Positions 19,201-27,036 of a DNA stretch of 64,000 nucleotides are shown one piece after another. The notes under the pieces are model-generated. The model was given only the letters and a program-made list of their open reading frames with translations. It made no database searches and was not told where the DNA came from. The translations under genes and the position numbers were made by a program. Source of the stretch: Amycolatopsis alba DSM 44262 (GTDB taxonomy: Bacteria > Actinomycetota > Actinomycetes > Mycobacteriales > Pseudonocardiaceae); contig NZ_KB913032.1 in NCBI RefSeq assembly GCF_000384215.1, positions 707,021 through 771,020 of the forward strand, given 5' to 3'. Each line of letters opens with the position of its first letter. Position 1 is the stretch's first letter.

Positions 19201-19857
19201 GCGCTGCGGCTGGTCGCTCCGGTGCTGCGCCCCGACTACGCCCGGATGATGCTGCGCCACCAATGGCTTCCCGACGTCGTCCGCGTCGCGCTCGCGGCGG
19301 GGAACGACGCCGTCGCGCAGGAAGCGCTCGCCGTCTGCGTCGAGGAGGCGAGCCAGGAAACCGTGCCCGCCAGGGCCACCGCGGCCGCCGCCCGGTGCCG
19401 GGCGCTGATCGACGGCGATCCCGAAGGCGTGCTGGCCGCGGCCGATCACTACCGCGAGGTCCGCCGCCCGATCGAACTCGCCGCCGCGCTGGAGGACGCC
19501 GCCGAACTGCTCGGCCGCGCCGGTTACCTCGAAGAGGCCACCCGGTCGCTCACCGAGGCGTGCGAAGTGCTCGGTCCGGTCGGCGCCACCTGGAGCATCC
19601 GGCGGGCGGAAAGCAGGCTGCGCCGCCATGGCGTGCTGAGCCGTGCCGCGCGGGGTCCCCGGCACGCCGGGGCGTTGTCGCCGCTGGAACTGCGGGTCGC
19701 GAGGCTGGTGGCGGCGAAACTGTCGAACCCGGAGATCGCCGCGGAGCTGAGCCTGCCGAGGAGGACGGTGCAGTCGCTGGTGTCACGGGTGCTGACCAAA
19801 CTGCACGCCGATTCCCGGCTGACCGTCGGCGATCAGCTGCCGAGACGGCTCGCGTGA
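16204..19857 (+). CDS. Large SARP-LAL hybrid regulator with C-terminal LuxR HTH
   Basis: 1217 residues, all three modules in one chain: SARP winged helix (about 5-95, LGPARQRAVFATLAARCGQ, ELIADVWGG), BTAD (100-245), AAA/STAND ATPase with intact Walker A GEPGIGKS and Walker B IDDLHWADE, a long TPR-like helical region, and a LuxR HTH at about 1155-1217 (LSPLELRVARLVAAKLSNPEIA, RRTVQSLVSRVLTKL). Two DNA-binding domains at opposite ends is unusual; PimR-like SARP-LAL proteins normally lack the C-terminal HTH. A sugar-binding lipoprotein gene follows after 32 bp and may be part of its regulon. Confidence 0.88.
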   Translation: MTNGLRVELLGPPRAWLEDVELKLGPARQRAVFATLAARCGQAISLGELIADVWGGSAPASATGSVHTYVSGLRGAIRKAGGDAHEVLHSSGSSYVLRLDRDALDVRRFEQDALAARRLLARKDQRGAAARLTAALGLWSGEAYSGVPGPFAEAERVRLAELQLTATELRATALLGLGDHRELVAELTALVQQHPLRESLHETLMRALHASGRQTEALTAYRDARRVLRDELGVEPGAPLRDLHQRILDGTEKPVTGSKPVPVRIVPPPVAKAIERGGQGNLPGRTRQVERLNGFVTDVLAGRGRPVWLEGEPGIGKSELLIAGLAGAAARGCQLAWTAADELQQRFPLQVIMECLGVHHGAADPAKAKLAGELHAEPAHGDWGPADPILSTVDKLLALVDETCAAGPLVLVIDDLHWADEASVLLWQRLAAATRQLPLLLVAATRTGHGRRDLAQLRRGVEARDGEIMPVEVLTDDDVAAVFEVILAAKLGPSLRPLVRRAAGNPLYAREIAHDLVRTGSLRIKAGVAEVTLDGTENAPRSLLAAVGRTLETLDPATTEILRTASLLGAEFAVEDLAAIAGKSPLEVLQELEQATTAGVIEYAGDKLAFHHPFQRQALYGGIAEPVRAALHRRAAEALARTGAPIKRVAEQLAAGPVPFDPWLVEWLTANHIAVSNRAPHIAADLLRGALEGTVPTHEQRETLIAALVRVLFRLEQDPEAEAEQAVKTVGDKAGLAQMRHVLAALRYRRGDTPGAIAALADTADDPSMPELWRTSTRTLLANFRRGTLDDLDETERIARELHAEAVETGERYPAAHAQQTLWLVHSIRREHDRALTAVDAALETTGDEPDLATLRFDLLDNRLFTLQNLDRLDEADATLHAGYETAARHGLPTGPQVSAAVHYYWTGRWDEALAELDSVTEDGPAITFYGVREPGAAALLLHGVAALIAGHRDERVSVRAHLEAAEAHSPSNSSERESCDFYLAALAMAAEQRGELDEALRLVAPVLRPDYARMMLRHQWLPDVVRVALAAGNDAVAQEALAVCVEEASQETVPARATAAAARCRALIDGDPEGVLAAADHYREVRRPIELAAALEDAAELLGRAGYLEEATRSLTEACEVLGPVGATWSIRRAESRLRRHGVLSRAARGPRHAGALSPLELRVARLVAAKLSNPEIAAELSLPRRTVQSLVSRVLTKLHADSRLTVGDQLPRRLA

Positions 19858-19889
19858 CCGCGTTCATCATCGCCCGACCGAGGAGGACC

Positions 19890-21146
19890 ATGACCCGCAT
19901 GCTGGCCGGACTGACAGCTCTCGCGCTGCTGCTCACCGGCTGTTCGAGCGAGCCGGAAGCGGGCGGGCCGATCAAGCTCACCGTCGCGACCTTCGGCGAG
20001 TTCGGCTACGAGAAACTCTTCGACGACTACGAGAAGGCGCATCCGGGGATCACCGTCGAAGGCCGGGTCGCCGACTTCGAGACGCACCACCGGCAGCTCG
20101 CCACCGGCCTCGGCGCCGGACGCGGCGGCGCGGACGTGGTCGCGATCGAGGAGCAGTACCTCCCCAAGTTCCGCCAGTCCACGGACAAGTTCAGCGATCT
20201 GTCCGAGTTCGGCGCCCAGGGTCTGAAGGAGAACTGGCCGGGCTGGAAATGGGACCAGGGCACCGCGGACGACGGCAAGTTCGTGATGGGCCTCGGGACC
20301 GACATGGGCAGCCTCGCCCTCTGCTACCGCCGCGACCTGTTCGCGAACGCCGGCCTGCCGACCGACCGCGACCAGGTCGCCGCGCTGTGGCCGACCTGGG
20401 ACAAGTTCGCCGAGACCGGGGAGAAGTTCAGCTCGCGGTCGCCGGAGGTCAAGTTCGCCGACTCCGCGGGCACCGTCTACACGGCGATGCTCAACCAGGC
20501 GCAGGAGAACTACTTCGCCAAGGACGACACGTTCATCGCGGACCGGAACCCGAACGTGCGCAAGGCTTTCGACCTCGCGGGCGGGATGGCGCTGAAGAAG
20601 GAGACGGCGGCCGTCACCACCTTCACCCAGCCTTGGACGGTGGCGATCAAGCAGAGCCGGTTCGCCGCCATCACCTGCCCCGCTTGGATGCTGACCCAGA
20701 TCCAGGAGGCGGGCGGGCCGGAACTGGCGGGCAAATGGGACGTCACCTCGGTGCCGGGCGGGGCGGGCAACTGGGGCGGCTCGTTCCTGACCGTGCCGAA
20801 ACAGGGCGCGCACCGCAAGGCGGCCTACGACCTCGCCGTCTGGCTGACCGCGCCCGAACAGCAGAAACGGATCTTCCTGGAAAGCGGCCTGCTGCCGAGC
20901 GCGCTGGGCGCCTACCAGGATCCCGCCGTGCTTTCCCACACCAGCGACTACTTCAGCGGCGCGCCGGTCGGCAAGATCTTCGCCGCGTCCGCCGAGGCCC
21001 TGCGGCCGAACTACCGCGGGCTGCGTGACGGCGAGGTGCGGCCCGTGTACGGGCACGCGCTCGGCCGTGTCGAAGAAGGAAAGCAATCGCTCGACCAGGC
21101 CTGGAGCCAGGCCGCGACCGAAGGCCGCGCCGCGGCCGCCAACTGA
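19890..21146 (+). CDS. ABC transporter sugar-binding lipoprotein
   Basis: 418 residues with a lipoprotein signal peptide (LTALALLLTGC, lipid-anchored Cys18) and the fold of family-1 extracellular solute-binding proteins (LTVATFGEFGYEKLFDDYEK, ITVEGRVADFE). It should capture an oligosaccharide outside the membrane and pass it to an ABC permease. A strong AGGAGG at 19881-19886 fixes ATG 19890. The matching permeases are probably those at 24258-25982 on the opposite strand; an HNH gene and repeats lie between. The next gene is a glucosidase, pointing to a beta-glucoside as substrate. Confidence 0.88.
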   Translation: MTRMLAGLTALALLLTGCSSEPEAGGPIKLTVATFGEFGYEKLFDDYEKAHPGITVEGRVADFETHHRQLATGLGAGRGGADVVAIEEQYLPKFRQSTDKFSDLSEFGAQGLKENWPGWKWDQGTADDGKFVMGLGTDMGSLALCYRRDLFANAGLPTDRDQVAALWPTWDKFAETGEKFSSRSPEVKFADSAGTVYTAMLNQAQENYFAKDDTFIADRNPNVRKAFDLAGGMALKKETAAVTTFTQPWTVAIKQSRFAAITCPAWMLTQIQEAGGPELAGKWDVTSVPGGAGNWGGSFLTVPKQGAHRKAAYDLAVWLTAPEQQKRIFLESGLLPSALGAYQDPAVLSHTSDYFSGAPVGKIFAASAEALRPNYRGLRDGEVRPVYGHALGRVEEGKQSLDQAWSQAATEGRAAAAN

Positions 21147-21157
21147 GTGGAGACGGC

Positions 21158-22519
21158 GTGACACGCAGTTTTCCGGCCGGGTTCCGCTGGGGCACGGCCA
21201 CGGCGGCGTACCAGATCGAGGGTTCGACGACGGCAGACGGGCGCGGACCGTCCATTTGGGACACCTTCACCGCGCGACCGGGCCAGGTGCTCGACGGCGC
21301 CACCGGCGACCCGGCCTGTGACCACTACCGCCGTTATCGCGAGGACGTCGCGCTGCTGAGCGGACTCGGCGTGCCGTACTACCGTTTCTCCGTCGCGTGG
21401 TCGCGGGTCATGCCCGACGGCCGCACGATCGAACCACGCGGGCTCGCCTTCTACGATCGCCTTGTCGACACGTTGCTGGAGCACGGGATCACCCCGATGG
21501 TCACGCTCTACCACTGGGATCTGCCGGAGGCGCTGCAGGCGGAGGGCGGCTGGCCCAGCCGCGATCTCGCGGACCTGTTCGCCGACTACACGCTGACCGT
21601 CCACAAAGCACTCGGCGACCGGGTCCGGCAATGGACGACGATCAACGAACCGTTCTGCGCCGCCTTCATCGGTTACGGCAACGGCGATCACGCGCCGGGC
21701 CTCCGTGACGAGGGCGCGGCGCTGGTCGCCGGGCACAACCTCCTGCTCGCGCACGGCAAGGCCGCGCAGGCGCTGCGCGCGGGCGGCGGTGAGCAGGAAG
21801 TGTCCATCGTGCTCAACTTCGCCCCGGTGCTGACCGATGTCGACGACGCCGCGCATCGCGAGGCCGCGCGCAAATTCGACTTCCTGCACAACAGGTTCTT
21901 CCTCGACCCACTGCTCGGCCGCGGCTATCCGCCCGAGCTGCTGGCGGATCTGGCGCATCTCGGCACGCTGGAAGCGGCGATCGCCGACGGCGACCTGGAG
22001 ATCGTCGCGCAGCCGCTGGACGTCCTGGGCGTCAACTACTACGCGCCCGCCCGCGCCATCCCGCTCGACGACCCCGAAGCGGACAGCAACTGCCCGCTGC
22101 CCGGCCTGCGCGGGATGGACGTCACGCCGCCGCGCGGTGACCTGACCTCGCTCGGCTGGGAGCAGCGGCCGGAGTCGTTCACCGATCTGCTGCTGTGGCT
22201 GCACGGGCACTGCCCCGGCCTGCCGCTCGTGATCGCCGAGAACGGCGCCGCCTTCGAGGACGAGGTCGTCGACGGCCGGGTGCGCGACGCGAAACGCGTG
22301 CGGTACTTCGCCGAGCATCTCGCCGCCGTGCACGCCGCGATCGAACGCGGTGCCGACATCCGCGGCTACATGGCCTGGTCGCTGCTGGACAATTTCGAGT
22401 GGGCGATGGGGTACACGCAGCGGTTCGGTCTCGTGCACGTCGATTTCGAAACCCAGGAACGGGTACTCAAGGACAGCGCCCGGTTCTACGCGGACGTGGT
22501 GGCGCGAAACGGGCTTTAG
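21158..22519 (+). CDS. GH1 beta-glucosidase
   Basis: 453 residues, a full-length family-1 glycoside hydrolase without signal peptide, so it acts in the cytoplasm on imported glucosides or related sugars. Family motifs are complete: FRWGTATAAYQIEG at the N-terminus, TINEP with acid/base Glu164, IAENG with nucleophile Glu361, and the C-terminal GYMAWSLLDNFEW. GTG start 11 bp after the binding-protein gene indicates one operon: import followed by hydrolysis. The exact substrate (cellobiose or another beta-glycoside) cannot be decided. Confidence 0.93.
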   Translation: MTRSFPAGFRWGTATAAYQIEGSTTADGRGPSIWDTFTARPGQVLDGATGDPACDHYRRYREDVALLSGLGVPYYRFSVAWSRVMPDGRTIEPRGLAFYDRLVDTLLEHGITPMVTLYHWDLPEALQAEGGWPSRDLADLFADYTLTVHKALGDRVRQWTTINEPFCAAFIGYGNGDHAPGLRDEGAALVAGHNLLLAHGKAAQALRAGGGEQEVSIVLNFAPVLTDVDDAAHREAARKFDFLHNRFFLDPLLGRGYPPELLADLAHLGTLEAAIADGDLEIVAQPLDVLGVNYYAPARAIPLDDPEADSNCPLPGLRGMDVTPPRGDLTSLGWEQRPESFTDLLLWLHGHCPGLPLVIAENGAAFEDEVVDGRVRDAKRVRYFAEHLAAVHAAIERGADIRGYMAWSLLDNFEWAMGYTQRFGLVHVDFETQERVLKDSARFYADVVARNGL

Positions 22520-22534
22520 CGGTTCCTGCCGATC

Positions 22535-22719
22535 TGGCCGTCGCCGGAAAACGGCGACACCCTTCAGCCTCACCCACGCCACCTTCGGAACCCAAGCAGA
22601 CGCTCAAAAACAGCACCCAGCCCCACAGCGACGTGGAGGCACACAACGAGCCCCAGCGGTCCCGGCCGACCCGACCATCGCCAGAAAACGACGACACCTT
22701 CAGCCTCACCCACCCCACC
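22535..22719. repeat. Imperfect ~49-bp direct repeats in a 325-bp intergenic gap
   Basis: The gap 22520-22844 is non-coding and unusually C/A-rich on the plus strand. It holds two copies of a ~49-bp unit (22535-22583 and 22671-22719) sharing the run CTTCAGCCTCACCCA, each starting with a small hairpin of the type CCGTCGCCGG-AAAA-CGGCGAC. A third hairpin-only copy follows the HNH gene at about 24078-24098, so the gene is bracketed by related repeats. Confidence 0.7.
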
Positions 22720-22844
22720 CCACCCTCAAAACCCAAGAACCGTAACCAAAAACGCATCGATCCTTCCCGGCTCCGGCAGAACGGATACGGCTTCACCGGA
22801 ATCCGGCGGCGAAAACTGTCGGTGGCCGGTTGTACGTTCTGGGC

Positions 22845-24077
22845 GTGGACACACTCGACGCCACTGTGGCGCTCTTGAAGGAAATCACCGCATCCGATGC
22901 CTTGAAGGAGGTCAACGCTTCGCTGGACACCTTGGGAGACAAGGATGCCTTGGCTGCCGCCGCGGCAGCGACGGAAGGAATCGCCAGGCTGGAAGCAGTC
23001 CGGTTCCGTGCCCTGGCACAGCTGAGCCGTCATCGCGACGGTGCCGCCAGTGTGGCGCAGGAAGTCGCGTTCGAACTGTCCGTTGTGGATGGTCACGCGG
23101 CCGGATTGGTCTCCACCGCCCAGGCTCTCACCACTCGGCTGCCACGAACTTTGGGGTTGCTGGACCAGGGTCAGGTGGGTGGATACGGGGCGATGAAAGT
23201 CGCCACCGCCACCGCCTGGCTCACCGACGACGACGCCCGGACGGTGGACGAGGTGCTGGAAGACCGGTTACCGGGCAGGAACTCCGAACAGATCCGGAAA
23301 GCGGCGAACCACGCGGCGATGATGGCCGACCGCGACGGCGCCGGGAAACGCGTGGAGCGGCATCGCGCCGGACGCCGGCTGTCGATCCGGCAAGGCGAGA
23401 CCGGAGTGGCCTCGATCGAAGTCGAAGACGGACCCGCCGAGAAAGTCGCCGCCGCCTACACCCGCATCGACCGCGAAGCACGCGCGCTCAAAACCGGCGA
23501 GGAGACCCGCACCCTCGACCAGCTCCGCGCCGATGTCGCCTTCGACCTCCTCCTCAGCGGACAGGGCGGGAAAAGCGAACGTACCGAGGTCTTCCTCTAC
23601 ATGGACCTCAACACCTATCTCGGGTTGAACGACCATCCCGCGGAACTGGCCGGACACGGGCACATCCCGGCGTCGCTGGCCCGGCACATCGCCGGCGGGC
23701 CGGACACCGTGCTGCGACGGATCATCACCGACCCGCTCTCCGGGCAAGTCCTGGACCTCGGCCGAGACCGCTACCGGCCGACCGCCGGTCTGGACGAGTT
23801 CGTCCGGGTGCGAGACCGCGAATGCCGAAGACCCGGCTGCCACCGCATCGCCCAGGCCTGCGACCTCGACCATTCCGTGCCATGGCAGCACGGCGGCCAC
23901 ACCGCCGACACCGAACTGGTCGACCTCTGCCGCCGCGACCACCGCCTGAAAGACGAACCCGGCTGGAACTACCGGCTGGCGTCCGACGGAACCCTCACCA
24001 TCACCACACCCACCGGCAAGAGCTACGACAGCACACCACCGCCGCTGCACGAACCTCGAACCGAGCCACCCTTCTGA
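22845..24077 (+). CDS. DUF222 / HNH endonuclease domain protein (13E12 family)
   Basis: About 410 residues: a helical DUF222 domain followed by a C-terminal HNH nuclease-type domain (RDRECRRPGCHRI, DLDHSVPWQHGG, LVDLCRRDHRLKDE). This is the 13E12 repeat family, abundant in actinomycetes and of uncertain function; in mycobacteria REP13E12 copies are phage attachment sites. The HNH motif is imperfect: the usual Asn before LV is Glu, and the HH pair is DH, so activity is doubtful. GTG 22845 is preferred over TTG 22830. Bracketed by direct repeats and sitting between the two halves of a sugar uptake system, which suggests insertion. Confidence 0.82.
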   Translation: MDTLDATVALLKEITASDALKEVNASLDTLGDKDALAAAAAATEGIARLEAVRFRALAQLSRHRDGAASVAQEVAFELSVVDGHAAGLVSTAQALTTRLPRTLGLLDQGQVGGYGAMKVATATAWLTDDDARTVDEVLEDRLPGRNSEQIRKAANHAAMMADRDGAGKRVERHRAGRRLSIRQGETGVASIEVEDGPAEKVAAAYTRIDREARALKTGEETRTLDQLRADVAFDLLLSGQGGKSERTEVFLYMDLNTYLGLNDHPAELAGHGHIPASLARHIAGGPDTVLRRIITDPLSGQVLDLGRDRYRPTAGLDEFVRVRDRECRRPGCHRIAQACDLDHSVPWQHGGHTADTELVDLCRRDHRLKDEPGWNYRLASDGTLTITTPTGKSYDSTPPPLHEPRTEPPF

Positions 24078-24090
24078 CCGTCGCCGGAAA

Positions 24091-24118
24091 CCGGCGACCG
24101 GCGACCGGCGACCGGCGA
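24091..24118. repeat. Four tandem copies of CCGGCGA
   Basis: A perfect 7-bp tandem repeat (four units) just after the HNH gene stop, growing out of the right arm of a CCGTCGCCGG/CCGGCGAC hairpin. Looks like replication slippage on the hairpin arm. Nothing else is recognised between 24119 and 24257 apart from this. Confidence 0.8.
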
Positions 24119-24257
24119 CAAAGCCGATCATGGGCAGCACCGGCCGAAATCCCGCATTACGCGCCACGCAACCATCCTTCGACGAGTCACCGCCGAAAAA
24201 CGGCTACGTCCACTCGCGGTGCCGCCATGTCCCGTCACCTCACCGCGAACACGGCCG

Positions 24258-25085
24258 TCAGCCCCGTAGCGCGCCGCGCATGACGCCGTCGACCACCTTC
24301 CTGGCCAGCAGGATGAACAGCACGATGACCGGCAGCACCCCGATCGTGGCCGCGGTGAGCATCAGCGAGTAGTCGGTGAAGTAGCCGCTGGCCAGCCGTG
24401 ACAGTGCCACCTGGACGGTCGGGTGCGCGTTGGGGTCGAGCACGATCAACGGCCAGAAGAAGTCGTTCCACGCGGTCATGAACGTCAGCATCGCGAGCAC
24501 GGCGGCCTGGGGGCGGATGGCGGGCAGGGCGATGTTCCAGAACAGCCGGGCGGGCGAGCAGCCGTCGACACGCCCGGCGTCGAGCAGTTCGCCGGGGATC
24601 GCCTCCTCGCACGCCTGCCGCATCCAGAACACGCTGAACGCGCCGACCAGTCCCGGCACGATCACCGCCTCCAGCCGTCCGTACCAGCCGAGTTCGCCGA
24701 CCACCAGGTAGAGCGGGATGACCCCGAGCTGGGCGGGCACCATGGCGGTGCCGATGACGACCAGGAACAGCGAGTCCCGGCCGGGGAAACGCAGGCGCGC
24801 GAAGGCGAATCCGGCCATGCTGGAGAGCAGCACGTTCGACACGGTCACCGTGCCGGCGACGATCAGCGAGTTCTGCATCGCCAGCCAGAAGTCGACGGTG
24901 TCGAAGACCCTGCCCACGTTCTCGGCCAGGTTGCCGCCGGGCAACAGCGGCGGGGTGGTCTCACCGAGCGCGGAATTGTCCTTGGAGGACACCACGAACG
25001 ACCAGTACAACGGGAAGATCGACGCGATGCCGACGGCGAGCAGCAGCCCGTAGACGACGAATCCGGCCCGTTCCCTGCCCGCCAC
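24258..25085 (-). CDS. Sugar ABC transporter permease (MalG-like)
   Basis: 275 residues with about six transmembrane helices and the EAA-loop typical of the inner second permease of carbohydrate importers (GELLDAGRVDGCSPARLFWNI followed by LPAIRP). It pairs with the MalF-like permease three bases upstream. Neither a binding protein nor an ATPase gene is in this operon; actinomycetes often use a shared MsiK ATPase, and the binding protein at 19890 is the likely partner. Confidence 0.9.
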   Translation of the reverse strand: MAGRERAGFVVYGLLLAVGIASIFPLYWSFVVSSKDNSALGETTPPLLPGGNLAENVGRVFDTVDFWLAMQNSLIVAGTVTVSNVLLSSMAGFAFARLRFPGRDSLFLVVIGTAMVPAQLGVIPLYLVVGELGWYGRLEAVIVPGLVGAFSVFWMRQACEEAIPGELLDAGRVDGCSPARLFWNIALPAIRPQAAVLAMLTFMTAWNDFFWPLIVLDPNAHPTVQVALSRLASGYFTDYSLMLTAATIGVLPVIVLFILLARKVVDGVMRGALRG

Positions 25086-25088
25086 GCC

Positions 25089-25982
25089 TCACTCACCGCC
25101 CCGGATCCGGCGCACGAGCGAGAAGTTGACCAGCGCGAATCCGGCCGAGAGCAGGAAGAGCAGCCACGCGATGGCCGCCGCGTATCCGGCGTCGAACTCG
25201 CCGAACCCCTTCTCGTACAGGTACATGGCCAGCGTCTGGAACTGCCGGTCGGCGCCCCCGGTGCCGGCGGTGCCGGAGTCGTCGAACAGCTGCGGCTCGG
25301 CGAACAGTTGCAGCCCGCCGATGGTCGAGACGACGACGGTGAAGGCGATGGTCGGCCGGATCGCGGGCACGGTGATCGACCGGAAGGTCCGCCAGCGGGA
25401 GGCGCCGTCGAGCATCGCGGCGTCGTAGCGTTCCTGCGGCACGGACTGCATGGCCGCGAGGTAGAGCAGCGCGTTGTAGCCGGTCCAGCGCCACATCACC
25501 ATCGCGCTCACCGCGACGTGGGAGGCGAACCGGTCCGACCGCCAGTCCACCGGGTCGAGCCCCACCAGGCCCAGCGCCCAGTTGACGACGCCGTAGTCCT
25601 CGGCGAAGAGCTGGCTGAACACCAGCGCCACCGCGACCACCGAGACGACGTTGGGCAACAGCACACTGGCCCGCCACAAGGTCCGCCCTCGCAGCGGACG
25701 GTCGAGCAGCGCGGCGAGCCCGAGCGCGACCAGCAGCTGGGGCACGGTCGAAAGGACGAAAATGCTGACCGTGTTGAAGAGCGCGTTGTAGAAATGCGGG
25801 TCCTGGAGCAGGACGGCGAAGTTGCCGAGCCCGGCGAACCCGGTGTCACCGTTGACCAGATGCCAATGGTGCAGGGCCACCCACGCGGTGTAGAGCAGCG
25901 GGAAGAGACCGAAAACGCCGAACAGAACGTAGAACGGCGCTGTCATCAGGTATCCGGCGAGCCGCTCGCCTCTTCGCCTCAA
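25089..25982 (-). CDS. Sugar ABC transporter permease (MalF-like)
   Basis: 297 residues, six predicted transmembrane helices, opening with LAGYLMTAPFYVLFGVFGLFP as in MalF/UgpA-type permeases; EAA motif seen in YDAAMLDGASRWRTFRSI. The ATG overlaps the DeoR stop by four bases, so it is coupled to its repressor, and the second permease follows after 3 bp. Forms the membrane channel for a mono- or oligosaccharide together with the MalG-like partner. Confidence 0.9.
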   Translation of the reverse strand: MRRRGERLAGYLMTAPFYVLFGVFGLFPLLYTAWVALHHWHLVNGDTGFAGLGNFAVLLQDPHFYNALFNTVSIFVLSTVPQLLVALGLAALLDRPLRGRTLWRASVLLPNVVSVVAVALVFSQLFAEDYGVVNWALGLVGLDPVDWRSDRFASHVAVSAMVMWRWTGYNALLYLAAMQSVPQERYDAAMLDGASRWRTFRSITVPAIRPTIAFTVVVSTIGGLQLFAEPQLFDDSGTAGTGGADRQFQTLAMYLYEKGFGEFDAGYAAAIAWLLFLLSAGFALVNFSLVRRIRGGE

Positions 25983-26740
25983 ACGGCGATCACCTTGACG
26001 CCGGTCCGGGTGATCTCGTCGGCCGTCTGCGGATCGACGCCGGTGTCGGTGATCAGGGTGTCGACGTCTTCGAGCTCGCCGAAGCGCGCGAAGTGGTCGT
26101 TGCAGATCTTGGTGTGATCGGCCAGCACCACCGTCCTCCGCGCGGAGGAGATGGCCGCGCGTTTCACCATCGCCTCGGCGGTGTCCGGTGTAGTGAGCCC
26201 CCGCTCGACGGAAAGCCCATTGGTGCCGATGAACGCCAGGTCGACGTAGGTGTCCTTGAGTGCGTTGAGCGCCCAGCTGTCGACCGACGCCAGCGTGTGC
26301 CCGCGAAGCCGTCCGCCGACCAGCATCACCGTGATGCCGGGCCGGTTGGCGAGCACGAGCGCGTTCGGCAGCGAAGGGGTGACCACGGTCAGTTCGCGGT
26401 CTGCGGGGATGAGATTCGCCAGCCGTCCCACCGTGGTGCCCGCGTCCAGCAGGATCGCACCCTCGGCGGGGACCTGCGCCAGCGCGGCGACGGCTATCCG
26501 GTCCTTTTCCGCGGTCATCACCGCGTCGCGGGCGTCGAGTCCCGGCTCGGCGCCCAGCCGTTCCACCGGGATCGCGCCGCCGTGCACCCGCCGCACCATG
26601 CCACCGCGCTCCAGCGCCGTCAGGTCACGGCGGACGGTCTCGCTGGTGATCTCGAAGGCGGCCGCCAGCGTCGCCACGTCGACACGGCCGTTCTGCCGGG
26701 CCTGCTTGAGAATGGCACGCTGCCGCTCCTCGGCGTACAA
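25979..26740 (-). CDS. DeoR-family transcriptional repressor of sugar uptake
   Basis: 253 residues. N-terminal DeoR winged HTH (residues about 3-58: RQNGRVDVATLAAAFEITSE, TVRRDLTALERGGMVRRVHGG) and a C-terminal sugar-phosphate-sensing domain (ILLDAGTT, VVTPSLPNA, LAFIGTNGLS). First gene of a three-gene operon with the permeases, which it probably represses until a sugar phosphate binds. Divergent from the arabinofuranosidase gene, whose upstream operator it might also read. Confidence 0.92.
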   Translation of the reverse strand: MYAEERQRAILKQARQNGRVDVATLAAAFEITSETVRRDLTALERGGMVRRVHGGAIPVERLGAEPGLDARDAVMTAEKDRIAVAALAQVPAEGAILLDAGTTVGRLANLIPADRELTVVTPSLPNALVLANRPGITVMLVGGRLRGHTLASVDSWALNALKDTYVDLAFIGTNGLSVERGLTTPDTAEAMVKRAAISSARRTVVLADHTKICNDHFARFGELEDVDTLITDTGVDPQTADEITRTGVKVIAV

Positions 26741-26974
26741 CGGTCACCTCCTGCCCTGGCGGATGAGCGGTCATGGCGACAATAGTTGGTTTCTCGCCGG
26801 TCCGACAACGGAACCCTGGGGAAACCGGACCCGCCTCACCGGCGCTCTGTCCATTGAGGACACAGCGCCGGGTGGACTTTCGCCCGGCGTTGCCCGAACC
26901 GACGGCGAGGCTGCCCGATGGCGCAGTGTTCATGACGGGGCAGCCCAGGCGGGCGGAAGTCCGGCGAACGGCGG

Positions 26975-27003
26975 ATTTACAACGTTGTACCAACGATGTA
27001 AAT
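26975..27003. promoter_or_regulatory. Operator-like inverted repeat upstream of GH127 gene
   Basis: Inverted repeat with 13-bp arms (26975-26987 and 26991-27003, 12 of 13 matching) and a 3-bp spacer. It contains the perfect 12-bp palindrome TACAACGTTGTA at 26978-26989, a CG-centred form common for LacI-type operators, next to a second half-site. It ends 33 bp before the ATG of the secreted hydrolase and probably overlaps its promoter. The regulator may be the DeoR protein or an unlinked LacI protein. Confidence 0.65.
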
Positions 27004-27036
27004 CTGGGCTGACCGGGTCAGGAAAGGGGAAACCCC

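Noticed and set aside
22535..24098. HNH gene with flanking repeats considered as a group intron or transposon
   Set aside because: No transposase, reverse transcriptase or intron core, and no clear target duplication; kept only as a repeat-associated gene.
24091..24118. Short tandem repeat considered as a CRISPR or VNTR array
   Set aside because: Four 7-bp units without spacers; simple slippage is enough.
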